Notes under the pieces: model-generated
Seen by the model: the letters and a program-made list of their open reading frames with translations, nothing else
Told to the model about the DNA's origin: nothing
Database searches by the model: none
In this document: in pieces, positions 15,947 to 26,186 of the stretch
How positions within the stretch are numbered: position 1 is the first letter of the stretch
Layout of the letters: every line of letters starts with the position of its first letter
Origin: Shewanella maritima
Lineage (GTDB): Bacteria > Pseudomonadota > Gammaproteobacteria > Enterobacterales > Shewanellaceae
Assembly (NCBI RefSeq): GCF_004295345.1
Contig: NZ_CP036200.1
Span: 1,736,001-1,800,000 of the forward strand
Direction: 5' to 3'
Length of the DNA stretch: 64,000 nt
Made by a program: the position numbers and the translations under genes

Positions 15947-18582
15947 TGCGTTGGCAGCATACGCTTTTAACCGCCAAAGTTTTTCTAAATCATTATCGCC
16001 ACAGTCCAGTACAAGCGAGCGCGATTTTGGTGGGTATTGCGCTAGCGGTGACCTTACTTATTGGGGTTAAGGCTACCAATGAAAACGCCATCAGCAGTTA
16101 CAGCGAGGCGACCGAGCTATTAAGCCAACGCGCCAGTGCTTATGTCAGTGCCAACAGTAGCGATGAAATTGACGAGCAGCTGTATTTTGCCCTGACTCAA
16201 GCAGGCATTCCCGCACTTGCAGTGCTTGAAGGAGTGGCCGCAGGCCCTAACGGTAATCCTTGGTCGATCACAGGTAACGACTTATTTAGCGCCTTAACCA
16301 TAGGCAAGGATAAGCAGGTCACAAACAAGAGCACTGAAGGGCGAATCAAACCATTTTCAGATACCATCCCCACCGCTAAGCTGCTGTCTGGCTACCCAGC
16401 CATTTTAATGAGCCGCTCGCTGGCAGATAAATACTCACCGTCACGTAAAGCTTCACTCAACGGCCAAACACTAGAGGTGATTGCCGTTGATGACAGTGCA
16501 GGTTTAGGTAATGAGCTGCTGGCTGATCTATCGCTAGTACAACCGCTATTAAAGCGCGAAGGTAAGCTAAGTTATATTGCCCTGTACCCTAAGTATGAAG
16601 GGCAAACCAAGGCACAATTAGTCGATGAGGCGAGCGCTATTTTCGCTGCCAATGACTTTGATATAAGTAAGCTCAACATTAGCGCCGATGATGATGGTAC
16701 ATCACTTAGCGCCCTTACTGACAGCTTCCATCTAAATCTAAAAGCCATGGGCATGCTTGCCTTTCTGGTGGGACTATTTATTGCCTATAACGGTGTGCGC
16801 TACAGCTTAATGAAACGCCACAGCCTGTGTATTCAGTTAATGCAGCAAGGCGTGGCGCGCCCTGTTTTAATGATGGCGCTGGTGATTGAGTTACTCATTT
16901 TGGTAATAATGGGCACCTTGCTAGGTTTTATCATTGGTTTGCAGCTGTCGCAGTGGCTGCAACCTATGGTGGCGCTAACTTTAGAGCAGCTTTATGGCGC
17001 GCGGTTAATGCCGGGGCAATGGCAGTGGCAATGGTTTACTCAAGCGTTAATGCTAACTTCATCTGCGGCGCTATTTGCCTGCTTACCCATGTTGTTAGGG
17101 CTAAGCCGCTCGCCGTTGGCACAAGGGGCTTATCAGCGCCCTAAGAGTAAACACTACCGCAAGTTACACCGTAAGCTGTTTATGTTTGGTAGCGCACTGC
17201 TGCTAGTAAGCTTTGTCGCGATTAACTTCACCACTAATTATCAACATAGCCTGGTGCTGTTAGGCGGAGTAACGGTGGCGATCCCGTTAATGCTGCCACA
17301 AGTGCTCACCCTGCTGATTAGCCTGTTTGAAAGGTTTAACCTGCAGGGCTTAACTCAATACACCATTGCTGAAAGTAAACAGATTATTGCGCCACTTGGG
17401 CTAGCTATGATGGCGATGCTACTGGCCATTTGCGCAAATATCGCCATGAACACCTTAGTGGGCAGTTTTGAAATCACCCTAAAGCAATGGCTAGAGTCTC
17501 GGTTGCACGCCGAGCTTTATATCAAACCTAACCCACAAGTGATCCCTGAGCTTAAAGCTAAGCTTGCGCAGGATGAAAAGGTTAGCACGCTTTACGCCCA
17601 GTGGCGTGCTAACGCCAAGATAAGCGCAACGTTTAATGCTGCGAGCAGCAACAAGATAACTGCCGAAAACGGCACAGCCACTCACTTATTAGTCCCTGGC
17701 GCATCAGACCTCGACTTATCAGTCCCAATAGCGCTAGTCAGCCGCGATTTAAACTCAGTTGAGCAAACCTCAGCCATGAAGCAAAGGCTTACGCAGCCGG
17801 GAGATGAGACACTCGATGATCGCCAATACTGGCAGGCATTCGCCGACGGTGAGTTTGTAATTATTAGTGAGCCATTAGCAATAAAGCAGCAACTAAACAT
17901 TGGTGATAGCATGCAAATTGATAAGCTAACCAAGCCAGTAATTGTGGGCGGCATCTACTACGATTACGGCAATCCAGCCGGTGAAGTGATTATTAGCCAG
18001 ACGCTGTGGCAGGCATCACCACTGCCGCGCGATCCCATTAGTTTTGCGGTTGACTATCAAGGCGAACTCGACGAACTGCAAACCGAGCTCAAGCAAACGC
18101 TTAACCTCAGCAATGCCTCTATGTATAGCCAGACAAGGATTAAGAAAGAGGCCATTGCCATTTTTAAGCGTACCTTTTCAATCACACTGGTGCTTAACAG
18201 CTTAACTTTAATCGTAGCCGCAATTGGGCTATTTAGCGCCACAACCATGCTCACTCAAGCTAGGCTTGCGCCATTTGCGCGCCTATTTGCCCTTGGGGTA
18301 TCGCGCCGACAATTACAAAAGATGGCCTTTAGCCAAATGCTGTTTATTGTGCTGCTGACTTGTTTGGTTGCCATGCCAATGGGCGCGCTGCTTGGTTATC
18401 TGGTGATTAGCAAAGTGACCTTACAAGCCTTTGGTTGGAGTATTGCTATGGTATGGGATTGGGGCAGCTATGGTCAGGTAGTCGCTACGTCAATTGTCAG
18501 CTGCTTGTTGGCTGTGGCAGCGCCGCTTTACTGGCAAACTCGTAAACCTTTGATTGCTAGCCTGCAGCAGGAGGGTGCGTAA
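15946..18582 (+). CDS. FtsX-like ABC transporter permease (ABC3 family)
   Basis: 878 residues with the duplicated FtsX layout: an N-terminal helix (about 22-42), a large periplasmic domain, a cluster of helices near 265-450, a second periplasmic domain, and a C-terminal three-helix FtsX domain (about 740-870). It overlaps the ATPase gene by one base and abuts the lipocalin gene, so the three genes form one operon. With a CrtC/AttH-like partner, the system resembles AttEFGH-type ABC exporters, whose substrates are poorly defined. Confidence 0.88.
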   Translation: MRWQHTLLTAKVFLNHYRHSPVQASAILVGIALAVTLLIGVKATNENAISSYSEATELLSQRASAYVSANSSDEIDEQLYFALTQAGIPALAVLEGVAAGPNGNPWSITGNDLFSALTIGKDKQVTNKSTEGRIKPFSDTIPTAKLLSGYPAILMSRSLADKYSPSRKASLNGQTLEVIAVDDSAGLGNELLADLSLVQPLLKREGKLSYIALYPKYEGQTKAQLVDEASAIFAANDFDISKLNISADDDGTSLSALTDSFHLNLKAMGMLAFLVGLFIAYNGVRYSLMKRHSLCIQLMQQGVARPVLMMALVIELLILVIMGTLLGFIIGLQLSQWLQPMVALTLEQLYGARLMPGQWQWQWFTQALMLTSSAALFACLPMLLGLSRSPLAQGAYQRPKSKHYRKLHRKLFMFGSALLLVSFVAINFTTNYQHSLVLLGGVTVAIPLMLPQVLTLLISLFERFNLQGLTQYTIAESKQIIAPLGLAMMAMLLAICANIAMNTLVGSFEITLKQWLESRLHAELYIKPNPQVIPELKAKLAQDEKVSTLYAQWRANAKISATFNAASSNKITAENGTATHLLVPGASDLDLSVPIALVSRDLNSVEQTSAMKQRLTQPGDETLDDRQYWQAFADGEFVIISEPLAIKQQLNIGDSMQIDKLTKPVIVGGIYYDYGNPAGEVIISQTLWQASPLPRDPISFAVDYQGELDELQTELKQTLNLSNASMYSQTRIKKEAIAIFKRTFSITLVLNSLTLIVAAIGLFSATTMLTQARLAPFARLFALGVSRRQLQKMAFSQMLFIVLLTCLVAMPMGALLGYLVISKVTLQAFGWSIAMVWDWGSYGQVVATSIVSCLLAVAAPLYWQTRKPLIASLQQEGA

Positions 18583-19761
18583 ATGATCAAGTCAGTAAAC
18601 AACTTAAAGGTTATCTTTACCGCCCTGTGTCTATCTTTGTGTCTATCTATGTCAGCTTGCTCTGATAACCCAGCCAGCACTGAGCGCGACATGGGTAAAA
18701 TAATGGGTAATAGCGCGGTAGGTTATGCCAAGGTCGTGCCCAACAGGCCGTTAGTATTCCCGCAAGATCATCAAGCTCACAACGACTTTAAACAAGAATG
18801 GTGGTACTTAACCGCCAACCTGACCACTGAGTCTGGTGAACCACTTGGGCTGCAGTGGACTCAATTTAGAATCGCACTAACGCCACCAGCTGCGTTTCAA
18901 CCAGCTAACGACACTCAATCTGTTAACCAGTCTCTTGTACAACCTCATACAAAATCAGCAGACTGGCAAACTAATCAGATTTATATGGTTCATGCTGCAC
19001 TGACCTCAAAAGACCAGCACTTTATTGATGAAAAATGGTCTCGTGCCCACCCACAGCTTGCTAGCGTGCAAGCAAGTCCGCTAGCCATTTTTACCCACAA
19101 CTGGCGCTGGCAAAGTCAAACTAAGGACTTGTTTCCAGCAACTTTAATTGCCGAGCAAGCAGAGTTTGGCTTTACACTACAGCTAGACAGCACAGCGCCA
19201 TTTCAGCGTCAGGGCGAAAACGGCTATAGCATTAAATATGCAGACTCCTCAGTTGCCTCTTACTATTACAGCCAGCCTTATATTGAGGTTTCTGGCACAG
19301 TGCAGCGCCAAGGTAAGAGCGAAAAAGTCAGCGGCAAAGCTTGGTTAGATAGAGAATGGAGCTCGCAGTTTTTAACCAAGTCACAGCAAGGCTGGGATTG
19401 GTTTTCGCTGCGGTTAACTGATGAGCAAACCATGATGATCTTTAGACTAAGGGGTGATGATCCAAGCGATCATTTCTTTAGTGCGAGGTTGATGCAGCGA
19501 GATGGCAGCGGCAACAATCTCACCAGCAAAGATAATCCTGACGATATCACCATGACGCCTACCCAGTGGCAGCAAACCAAGCTTGGTAAACACCCTGTTG
19601 CCTGGCGAATTCAGGTAGAAAGCCAAAATATAGATATACAAACTCAGGCGCTAAATCCTGATAGTGATATGGCGCTTTCAGTCGCTTATTGGGAAGGGCC
19701 GATTAGCTTTAGTGGCACTCACCAGGGCACAGGTTATATGGAGCTAACTGGCTATGATTAG
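18583..19761 (+). CDS. Lipocalin-like lipoprotein (CrtC/AttH family)
   Basis: 392 residues. The N-terminus is a lipoprotein signal with lipobox LSMSAC (cysteine near residue 26), so the protein is probably membrane-anchored. FKQEWWYLTANLTTESGEPL (about residues 69-88) is the conserved start of the CrtC/AttH double-lipocalin domain, and KAWLDREWSSQFL lies in its second half. Although related to carotenoid 1,2-hydratase, members beside ABC3 permeases are thought to handle lipid-like substrates rather than carotenoids. It starts directly after the permease stop codon. Confidence 0.85.
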   Translation: MIKSVNNLKVIFTALCLSLCLSMSACSDNPASTERDMGKIMGNSAVGYAKVVPNRPLVFPQDHQAHNDFKQEWWYLTANLTTESGEPLGLQWTQFRIALTPPAAFQPANDTQSVNQSLVQPHTKSADWQTNQIYMVHAALTSKDQHFIDEKWSRAHPQLASVQASPLAIFTHNWRWQSQTKDLFPATLIAEQAEFGFTLQLDSTAPFQRQGENGYSIKYADSSVASYYYSQPYIEVSGTVQRQGKSEKVSGKAWLDREWSSQFLTKSQQGWDWFSLRLTDEQTMMIFRLRGDDPSDHFFSARLMQRDGSGNNLTSKDNPDDITMTPTQWQQTKLGKHPVAWRIQVESQNIDIQTQALNPDSDMALSVAYWEGPISFSGTHQGTGYMELTGYD

Positions 19762-20388
19762 TCTTAGCTCTTTATTGTTAGCTCTTAGCTGATTGCATCG
19801 TTATCCACTCCATTGACGGCTGAGTTTAGTGTGGGGTTTTAGAGTTACTCGCTATTTTCTTGGTTGTCTGCTTGTTTTTTTATTGCACATTTCCGCGTTA
19901 AAGTAACAAATGTAGCGTCGAATTCATCCATTATTTAAATACTGACTTTCCTCAGGTTCTAATCAACAATGCTCAGGCTCCACAGCGTCAAATCAACCAG
20001 CTTTAGCCTGCACGCCACCTCAAGAAACGCAACCAAATCACAACATTTATACACCTAAATAGATAACAACATTGGCGTGCCAATATAGGTCAAATATTGT
20101 GATATTTGTGTTTTTATTAGCCAAAAAACTCTGTTAGGACAGTTAATAACAACTTTAGCGAAATGCGATATAAACGCAGTGCTGTTCGAAGCTTGAAACA
20201 ATCTATCAACAAAAATGGGAGGCAGGTCACGCTCGAAAATGTGATCTTGAACAACTATTAACCACTATACTCATTCAGAGGTATATCCATGCTTTTTGTG
20301 GGGTCTACACTTCATACTAACTAGTCATATCTTTGATATGGCATGAGAGCAATGACAAAGACTACTAAAACAGAGAGTGAGGACCACC
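19762..20388. other. Long intergenic region upstream of napA
   Basis: 627 bases without a gene. I looked in all three plus-strand frames for napD, which precedes napA in Shewanella nap-beta operons, and found no similar sequence. The region is A/T-rich. It holds a perfect NarP/NarL 7-2-7 site at 20268-20283. An 18-21 codon frame (20343-20408) overlaps the napA start and looks fortuitous. No strong terminator was found after the lipocalin gene. Confidence 0.6.
20268..20283. promoter_or_regulatory. NarP/NarL 7-2-7 binding site upstream of napA
   Basis: TACTCAT-TC-AGAGGTA matches the consensus TACYYMT-NN-AKRRGTA at every defined position. It lies about 105 bases before the napA start, which fits nitrate-responsive activation by NarP in this group. 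Confidence 0.8.
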
Positions 20389-22871
20389 ATGAGCATAAGC
20401 CGTCGTGAGTTTCTAAAAGCCAATGCTGCAACTGCTGCAGCTTCGGCAGTAGGTATGGCATTACCTATTAAAGTTGTTGAAGCAGCAGAGTCAAAGAGCG
20501 ACATCAAGTGGGATAAAGCCCCATGTCGTTTCTGTGGCGTAGGCTGTAGCGTGTTAGTCGGCACCCAAGGGGCAAAGTTGTCGCCACTAAGGGTGACCCA
20601 GAAAGCCCAGTAAACAAAGGCCTTAACTGTATTAAGGGCTACTTCTTATCAAAAATCATGTACGGTAAAGATCGCCTAGACTCGCCTTTACTACGTATGA
20701 AAGATGGTAAGTACGACAAAGAAGGTGAATTCACACCAGTAAGCTGGGATGTCGCATTAGACACTATGGCTGAAAAGTGGAAAGCCAGCCTAGCGAAAAA
20801 AGGCCCTACTTCTGTTGGTATGTTCGGCTCAGGTCAATGGACTGTATGGGAAGGTTACGCTGCATCTAAACTGCACAAAGCTGGTTTCCGTACTAACAAC
20901 ATTGACCCAAATGCTCGTCACTGTATGGCGTCTGCTGTAGGTGGCTTCATGCGTACCTTTGGTATTGATGAACCAATGGGTTGTTATGATGACATTGAAG
21001 CGGCTGATAACTTTGTACTTTGGGGCGCTAACATGGCTGAGATGCACCCAATTTTATGGGCTCGTCTAACTGACCGTCGTCTTAGCCATAAAGATGCCAA
21101 AGTTCACGTACTGTCGACTTTCGAAAACCGCAGCTTCGACCTAGCTGACAACCCAATGATCTTTAAGCCACAATCAGACCTAGTTATTCTGAACTTCGTG
21201 GCGAACTACATCATTCAAAACGGTGGCGTTAACAAAGACTTCGTTAACAAGCACACTAAGTTTGCCCTAGGTACGACTGATATTGGTTACGGTCTGCGTC
21301 CAGATCACCCATTAGAGAAAAAAGCGAAGAATCCAGGCAATGGTAAGTCAGTACCAATTAGCTTTGATGACTACGCTAAGTTCGTCAGCACTTACACAGC
21401 AGAATATGCATCTGAAATGAGTGGCGTACCTGTTGAGAACCTAATCGAGCTAGCTAAGGTTTACGCTGATCCTAAGCAAAAAGTAATGAGCTTATGGACC
21501 ATGGGTATCAACCAACACGTACGTGGTGTGTGGGCAAACAACATGCTTTACAACATCCACCTGCTAACAGGTAAGATTGCGACTCCTGGTAACTCACCAT
21601 TCTCGCTAACAGGTCAGCCATCTGCGTGTGGTACTGCTCGTGAAGTGGGTACATTTGCTCACCGTCTGCCAGCAGACATGGTTGTAGCCAACCCTAAACA
21701 CCGTGCTATGACTGAGAAATTGTGGAACATCCCAGAAGGCACTATTCCACCTAAGCCTGGATACCATGCAGTACTTCAAAGCCGTATGTTGAAAGACGGC
21801 AAGCTAAATTGTTACTGGACCATGTGTACCAATAACATGCAGGCTGGCCCAAACATCAACGAAGAGATCTACCCTGGTTTCCGTAACCCAGAAAACTTTA
21901 TCGTGGTATCTGACCCATATCCAACAGTCACCGCAACCGCAGCAGACCTTATTCTGCCAACCGCTATGTGGGTGGAAAAAGAAGGTGCTTACGGTAACGC
22001 CGAGCGTCGTACTCACATGTGGCACCAACAAGTTAAAGCACCTGAGGGTGCTAAGTCTGACTTATGGCAGCTGGTTGAGTTTTCTAAACGCTTCAAAGTG
22101 TCTGAAGTATGGCCTGCAGAGCTAATCGCTAAGCAACCAGAAGTTGCAGACAAGACTCTTTATGACGTGCTATTCGCCAACGGCGAAATCAACAAGTACC
22201 CAACCTCTGAGTGTAAAGGTGACTACAACGACGAAGCTGAAGCGTTTGGTTACTACATTCAAAAAGGTATTTTTGAAGAGTACGCTCAGTTCGGCCGCGG
22301 CCATGCCCATGACCTAGATAAATTTGATAACTACCACGAAAACCGCGGTAAGCGCTGGCCTGTAATCGATGGCAAAGAAACACTGCGCCGCTTTGTTGAG
22401 GGAAGCGACCCTTACGTTAAAGCTGGCGAAGGCTTCAACTTCTACGGTAAGCCAGATGGTAAAGCAGTTATTTTCGCTCTGCCTTATGAGCCTGCAGCAG
22501 AAGAGCCAAACGCTGAATACGATTTATGGATGTCTACAGGTCGTGTATTAGAGCACTGGCATACTGCATCGATGACAGGTCGTGTACCTGAGTTATCACG
22601 CTCATATGCTGATGCACAAATCTTTATGCACCCAGAAGATGCCAAAGCACGTGGTTTGAAACGTGGCGACGAGGTTGTTGTTGCTTCTCCGCGTGGTGAA
22701 GTGAAAACCCGTGTTGAAACGAAAGGCCGTAATAAGCCACCACAAGGTGTGGTATTTATGCCGTTCTTTGATGCGCGCCAATTAGTGAACAAGCTATTAC
22801 TTGATGCAACTGATCCACTGTCGAAAGAGACAGACTTCAAGAAGTGTCCTGTAAAAGTAATGAAAGCTTAA
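20389..22871 (+). pseudogene. napA: Periplasmic nitrate reductase catalytic subunit, broken by a one-base frameshift
   Basis: The gene would encode 827 residues, the normal NapA length. The N-terminus is a Tat signal (SRREFLK). The [4Fe-4S] cysteines are C46, C49, C53 and C81 (CRFCGVGC and GLNCIKGYF), and the molybdenum-ligand cysteine lies in [10 protein letters not shown]. Reading stops at 20613 because the run GGGG at 20569-20572 needs one more G to read [17 protein letters not shown], the expected NapA sequence. The second part is open from there to 22871. ATG at 20389 is supported by GTGAGGA. The lesion is either a sequence error or a real inactivation. It heads the napA-G-H-B operon, and no napD precedes it. 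Confidence 0.9.
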
Positions 22872-22903
22872 TAGCAACACGTGCACAAATAATCGAGTGA
22901 ACT

Positions 22904-23638
22904 ATGAGTAATTCGAATCGTAACCCAAGCAAGATAAACGGCATTAACCGCCGTCAGTTCCTTGCACAAACAGCCAAGACTGGTTGTGTAGTGGGCATGG
23001 TAGGTATGGGGCTAACGACTGTGGCAACTCAGTCTAAGCACCTGGACCCACAAGCGATTCGTCCTCCAGGCGCACTCAACGAAGACGACTTTTTATCAGC
23101 ATGCGTACGCTGCGGTTTATGTGTAGAAGCATGCCCTTACGACACCCTCAAACTAGCTCGCTGGTTTGAAGGTGCTGCAACGGGTACGCCTTACTTCACC
23201 GCACGTGACGTGCCATGTGAAATGTGTGATGACATTCCTTGTGTTAAAGCCTGCCCAAGTGGCTCGCTTGACCATAGCTTGACTGACATCAACGACTCAA
23301 AAATGGGCATTGCTGTGCTTATTGATGAAAAGAACTGTCTTAACTTTAAAGGCTTACGTTGTGATGTTTGCTATCGAGTTTGTCCACTAATCGATGAAGC
23401 CATCACCCTTGAGATGCAACGCAACCACAAAAGTGGTCACCATGCGATGTTTTTACCTACGGTTCACGCCGACGCCTGTACAGGTTGTGGTAAATGCGAG
23501 CATGCCTGCGTGACAGAACAAGCAGTGATTAAAGTACTACCGGCTGAAATCGCTTTGGGCAAAACTGCCGAGCATGACACTTATCAAAATACTGAAGCCA
23601 CAACGCTAGAGATGTTAAATAAGGGGCTATCACTATGA
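22904..23638 (+). CDS. napG: NapG, ferredoxin-type periplasmic protein of nitrate reduction
   Basis: 244 residues. A Tat signal (NRRQFL) is followed by four [4Fe-4S] cysteine clusters: [35 protein letters not shown] and [11 protein letters not shown]. With NapH it passes electrons from the quinol pool towards NapA, in place of the NapC route. It overlaps napH by four bases (ATGA), showing translational coupling. Confidence 0.95.
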   Translation: MSNSNRNPSKINGINRRQFLAQTAKTGCVVGMVGMGLTTVATQSKHLDPQAIRPPGALNEDDFLSACVRCGLCVEACPYDTLKLARWFEGAATGTPYFTARDVPCEMCDDIPCVKACPSGSLDHSLTDINDSKMGIAVLIDEKNCLNFKGLRCDVCYRVCPLIDEAITLEMQRNHKSGHHAMFLPTVHADACTGCGKCEHACVTEQAVIKVLPAEIALGKTAEHDTYQNTEATTLEMLNKGLSL

Positions 23639-24537
23639 CGCATAGCTCAAAGCCAAAGACTGAACGTTTTGCCGAAGAAGCAATTAATCAACTGGGTTGG
23701 TTTGGCGCACATAAGTTCCTGCTGCTGCGCCGCTTAACTCAAGTTGCGGTATTTAGTCTGTTTGCTATTGGTCCTGCACTGGGCTTATGGCTACTAAAAG
23801 GCAATTTATCATCTAGCATCTTGCTTGATACTGTGCCACTAAGCGATCCGCTTGTGACACTGCAGGTATTAGCCAGCGGGCACTTACCTGAAGCAAGTTT
23901 GTTGATTGGCGCGCTTGTGATTGCGCTAACCTATGCGATTGTTGGTGGTCGGGTATTTTGTAGCTGGGTATGCCCAGTGAACATCATTACTGACACAGCT
24001 AGCTGGATACGCCGTAAGTTTAAATTGCCGCGGATTAACGCGTTGCCGAAAAACTTACGCTATTACATGTTAGCACTGGTTCTGCTATTACCTATGGTTA
24101 CAGGTGTAACCGTGTGGGAGTGGATGAACCCAGTACCAATTGTCTACCGCGCCGCGTTATTTGGAGCAGGTAGCGGCCTATGGGTGCTGGCAATGATCTT
24201 GTTGCTCGACACCTTTGTCGCTGAGCGCGCCTGGTGTAGTCATCTATGCCCAACTGGCGCTATGTTCAGCCTAATAGGCAAAGTAAGCCCAATTAAAGTT
24301 TCAGCAACCAATGCTAAAGACTGCAATAACTGTATGGACTGCTTCACCGTGTGCCCTGAGCGTCAGGTGCTTAAACCTGTGCTGAGAAAAGGGGCAACGG
24401 AGCTAACCATTAACGACAGTGACTGCACCCTTTGTGGCCGTTGTATCGATGTTTGTGCACCGCGCGTATTTGAGTATAAAAACCGATTTAATACCCAAAA
24501 TTCTAAAAGAATTCCTCTTAAAGTGGAGAGCAACTAA
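23635..24537 (+). CDS. napH: NapH, membrane quinol dehydrogenase subunit with [4Fe-4S] clusters
   Basis: 300 residues with four transmembrane helices. The CxxxCP motifs CSWVCPVN and CSHLCPTG are on the cytoplasmic side by family analogy. C-terminal clusters are [12 protein letters not shown] and [13 protein letters not shown]. NapH oxidises menaquinol or ubiquinol together with NapG. It overlaps napG (4 bases) and napB (1 base), fixing the order napA-G-H-B of the nap-beta type. Confidence 0.95.
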   Translation: MTHSSKPKTERFAEEAINQLGWFGAHKFLLLRRLTQVAVFSLFAIGPALGLWLLKGNLSSSILLDTVPLSDPLVTLQVLASGHLPEASLLIGALVIALTYAIVGGRVFCSWVCPVNIITDTASWIRRKFKLPRINALPKNLRYYMLALVLLLPMVTGVTVWEWMNPVPIVYRAALFGAGSGLWVLAMILLLDTFVAERAWCSHLCPTGAMFSLIGKVSPIKVSATNAKDCNNCMDCFTVCPERQVLKPVLRKGATELTINDSDCTLCGRCIDVCAPRVFEYKNRFNTQNSKRIPLKVESN

Positions 24538-24959
24538 TGAAGAAAATCATTACTCTAGCGGCTATGATGTTTGCGATTAGCGCTTGTAGCGGCCAACACG
24601 CAGAGCCAAATGCAGCGCCAGTGAAAGTGAGCTCACTGGCTGGCGATAGCCAAATCACTGATGTTCGTCCTGCTGACGAAATGTCGGTTTACCCTAAGCG
24701 TGGTAAATCAATTGAGCGTACTTTTGTGCATCAACCACCGCTGATCCCACACAAAGACTCTTATGAGTTAAGTACTAAGAAAAACGGCTGTATTTCGTGC
24801 CATAGTCCAGCAAAAGCAAAACGTATGAAGACAACGGCTGTACATGAGTCTCACCTAACTAATGGTGAACTAAACGGTATGTACTACTTCTGCGATCAAT
24901 GCCACGTTGCACAAGCAGAGAACAAGCAAAAAATCGTTGATAACACCTTCTCGAAATAA
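24537..24959 (+). CDS. napB: NapB, dihaem cytochrome c subunit of periplasmic nitrate reductase
   Basis: 140 residues with two haem-binding motifs, CISCH and CDQCH, and conserved histidines around HQPPLIPH and HESHLTNG. It feeds electrons to NapA in the periplasm. The N-terminus ([19 protein letters not shown]) looks like a lipoprotein signal, with the lipobox-like AISAC and cysteine at 17, whereas most NapB proteins have an ordinary cleaved signal peptide. It is the last gene of the operon and is followed by a terminator at 25027-25064. Confidence 0.93.
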   Translation: MKKIITLAAMMFAISACSGQHAEPNAAPVKVSSLAGDSQITDVRPADEMSVYPKRGKSIERTFVHQPPLIPHKDSYELSTKKNGCISCHSPAKAKRMKTTAVHESHLTNGELNGMYYFCDQCHVAQAENKQKIVDNTFSK

Positions 24960-25026
24960 GCTTGTTTAATACCAATTGGTATAGCTAAATCTCCTCACTG
25001 ATTTAGTGAATATATTACTCCCGACT

Positions 25027-25064
25027 GGCCGGTAACTTGTTCATCCAAGTTGCTGGCCTTTTTA
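25027..25064 (+). terminator. Terminator of the nap operon
   Basis: GGCC...AACTTG pairs with CAAGTT...GGCC around a TTCATC loop and runs into TTTTTATT. Confidence 0.85.
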
Positions 25065-25153
25065 TTGTTGTGCAAGTTACAAGATTAAGTTCACTTTTGC
25101 TTTTGTTAAGCCTGAGGTATAAATAATCAATCCTTTAACTGCACTACGGCAAA

Positions 25154-25615
25154 ATGTTAACGTTCAAATTAGCGCAACTCGACAACCCACAAGTCATCGC
25201 ATTGCTCGAAGAGCATCTAGAAGACATGCAAGCCACTTCGCCGCCTGAAAGTAAACACGCCTTAGATCTCGGTGGTCTTAGGGGCAAAGACATTCAATTT
25301 TGGAGCCTCTGGCAAGGTGAACTGCTTGCAGGGTTTGCAGCCTACAAACGTCTTGATGATAACCACGCTGAGCTTAAATCTATGCGTACATCAAGGCAGT
25401 TCAAGCAGCGTGGCATTGCCACTAAACTGCTTTTGCATATTCTCAATGAGGCTACCCTACATGCCTTTAAGCAAATCAGTTTAGAAACTGGCACTATGGA
25501 GTATTTTGCCCCAGCAAGAGCGCTATATTTAAAGCATGGTTTTAACTACTGTGAGCCTTTTGCTGATTACCAACTAGACCCGAATAGCTGTTTTATGACG
25601 CGAGAAATAGTTTGA
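25154..25615 (+). CDS. GNAT family N-acetyltransferase
   Basis: 153 residues forming one GNAT domain. The acetyl-CoA pyrophosphate loop is QRGIATKLL (about residues 90-98), preceded by the beta strand AELKSMRTS. The later LYLKHGFNYCEPFADY is the usual GNAT C-terminal motif. The wording resembles YsnE/YjdJ-like acetyltransferases; the substrate cannot be told. The ribosome site before the ATG is weak. It is separated from the nap operon by a terminator. Confidence 0.82.
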   Translation: MLTFKLAQLDNPQVIALLEEHLEDMQATSPPESKHALDLGGLRGKDIQFWSLWQGELLAGFAAYKRLDDNHAELKSMRTSRQFKQRGIATKLLLHILNEATLHAFKQISLETGTMEYFAPARALYLKHGFNYCEPFADYQLDPNSCFMTREIV

Positions 25616-25718
25616 TCAATTGAGCGCACTAAAACTTGCACTAGGTCATTCGAGGTTTTGTTGCACGTGTTAGACTCAAGGCTTATCGTTATCATCAAGC
25701 ACATGGAGCGGCTAGCAT

Positions 25719-26186
25719 ATGTACTCAGTCAGTTTTAAACTTGCAGGGCGTTTGCGTCGCAGCCGCTACAAGACAGACAAAGGCGCTTACAAAGCAATTT
25801 ACAACTACCTTAAAGCTAACTCCACTGCTAGCGCGATTTTCTACACTCCAGAGGGAATACCAGAAGCCTTTACTGAGCTTGAGCTCGTCCCCTATCAACC
25901 TCCTGCTGAAAAAGCCGTGGACTTCTATCAAACTAGAGCGTGGCTGCAGCTTCGCGAACAAGCCTTTGTAAAGTATGGCAATCGCTGTGCTTGCTGCGGC
26001 GCATCACCAAGCACTGGCGCAATAATGCATGTTGATCATATTAAACCTCGCTCTAAATATCCTGAGCTAGCATTAGAGCTAAGCAATCTGCAAATACTGT
26101 GTGAGCAGTGTAATCTAGGTAAGTCCAATATCTCTGAGGTAGATTGGCGTCAACCTCAACCAGGCTGTGCAGGAGAGAAATCATGA
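25719..26186 (+). CDS. HNH endonuclease domain protein
   Basis: 155 residues. The C-terminal half carries an HNH nuclease motif: CACCGASPSTG, then HVDHIKPRSKYPELALELSN, then LCEQCNLGKSN. Two CxxC pairs bind structural zinc. The N-terminal 65 residues are basic and not recognised. Such proteins are often housekeeping or mobile-element nucleases. Its stop codon overlaps the next start in ATGA, so the two genes are probably co-translated. Confidence 0.82.
   Translation: MYSVSFKLAGRLRRSRYKTDKGAYKAIYNYLKANSTASAIFYTPEGIPEAFTELELVPYQPPAEKAVDFYQTRAWLQLREQAFVKYGNRCACCGASPSTGAIMHVDHIKPRSKYPELALELSNLQILCEQCNLGKSNISEVDWRQPQPGCAGEKS

Noticed and set aside
20163..20261. 32-codon ORF upstream of napA
   Set aside because: No ribosome site and no recognisable similarity.
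20343..20408. 21-codon frame ending EDHHEHKPS just before and over the napA start
   Set aside because: I considered a NapD remnant, but there is no NapD-like sequence upstream of it and a stop codon precedes it immediately.
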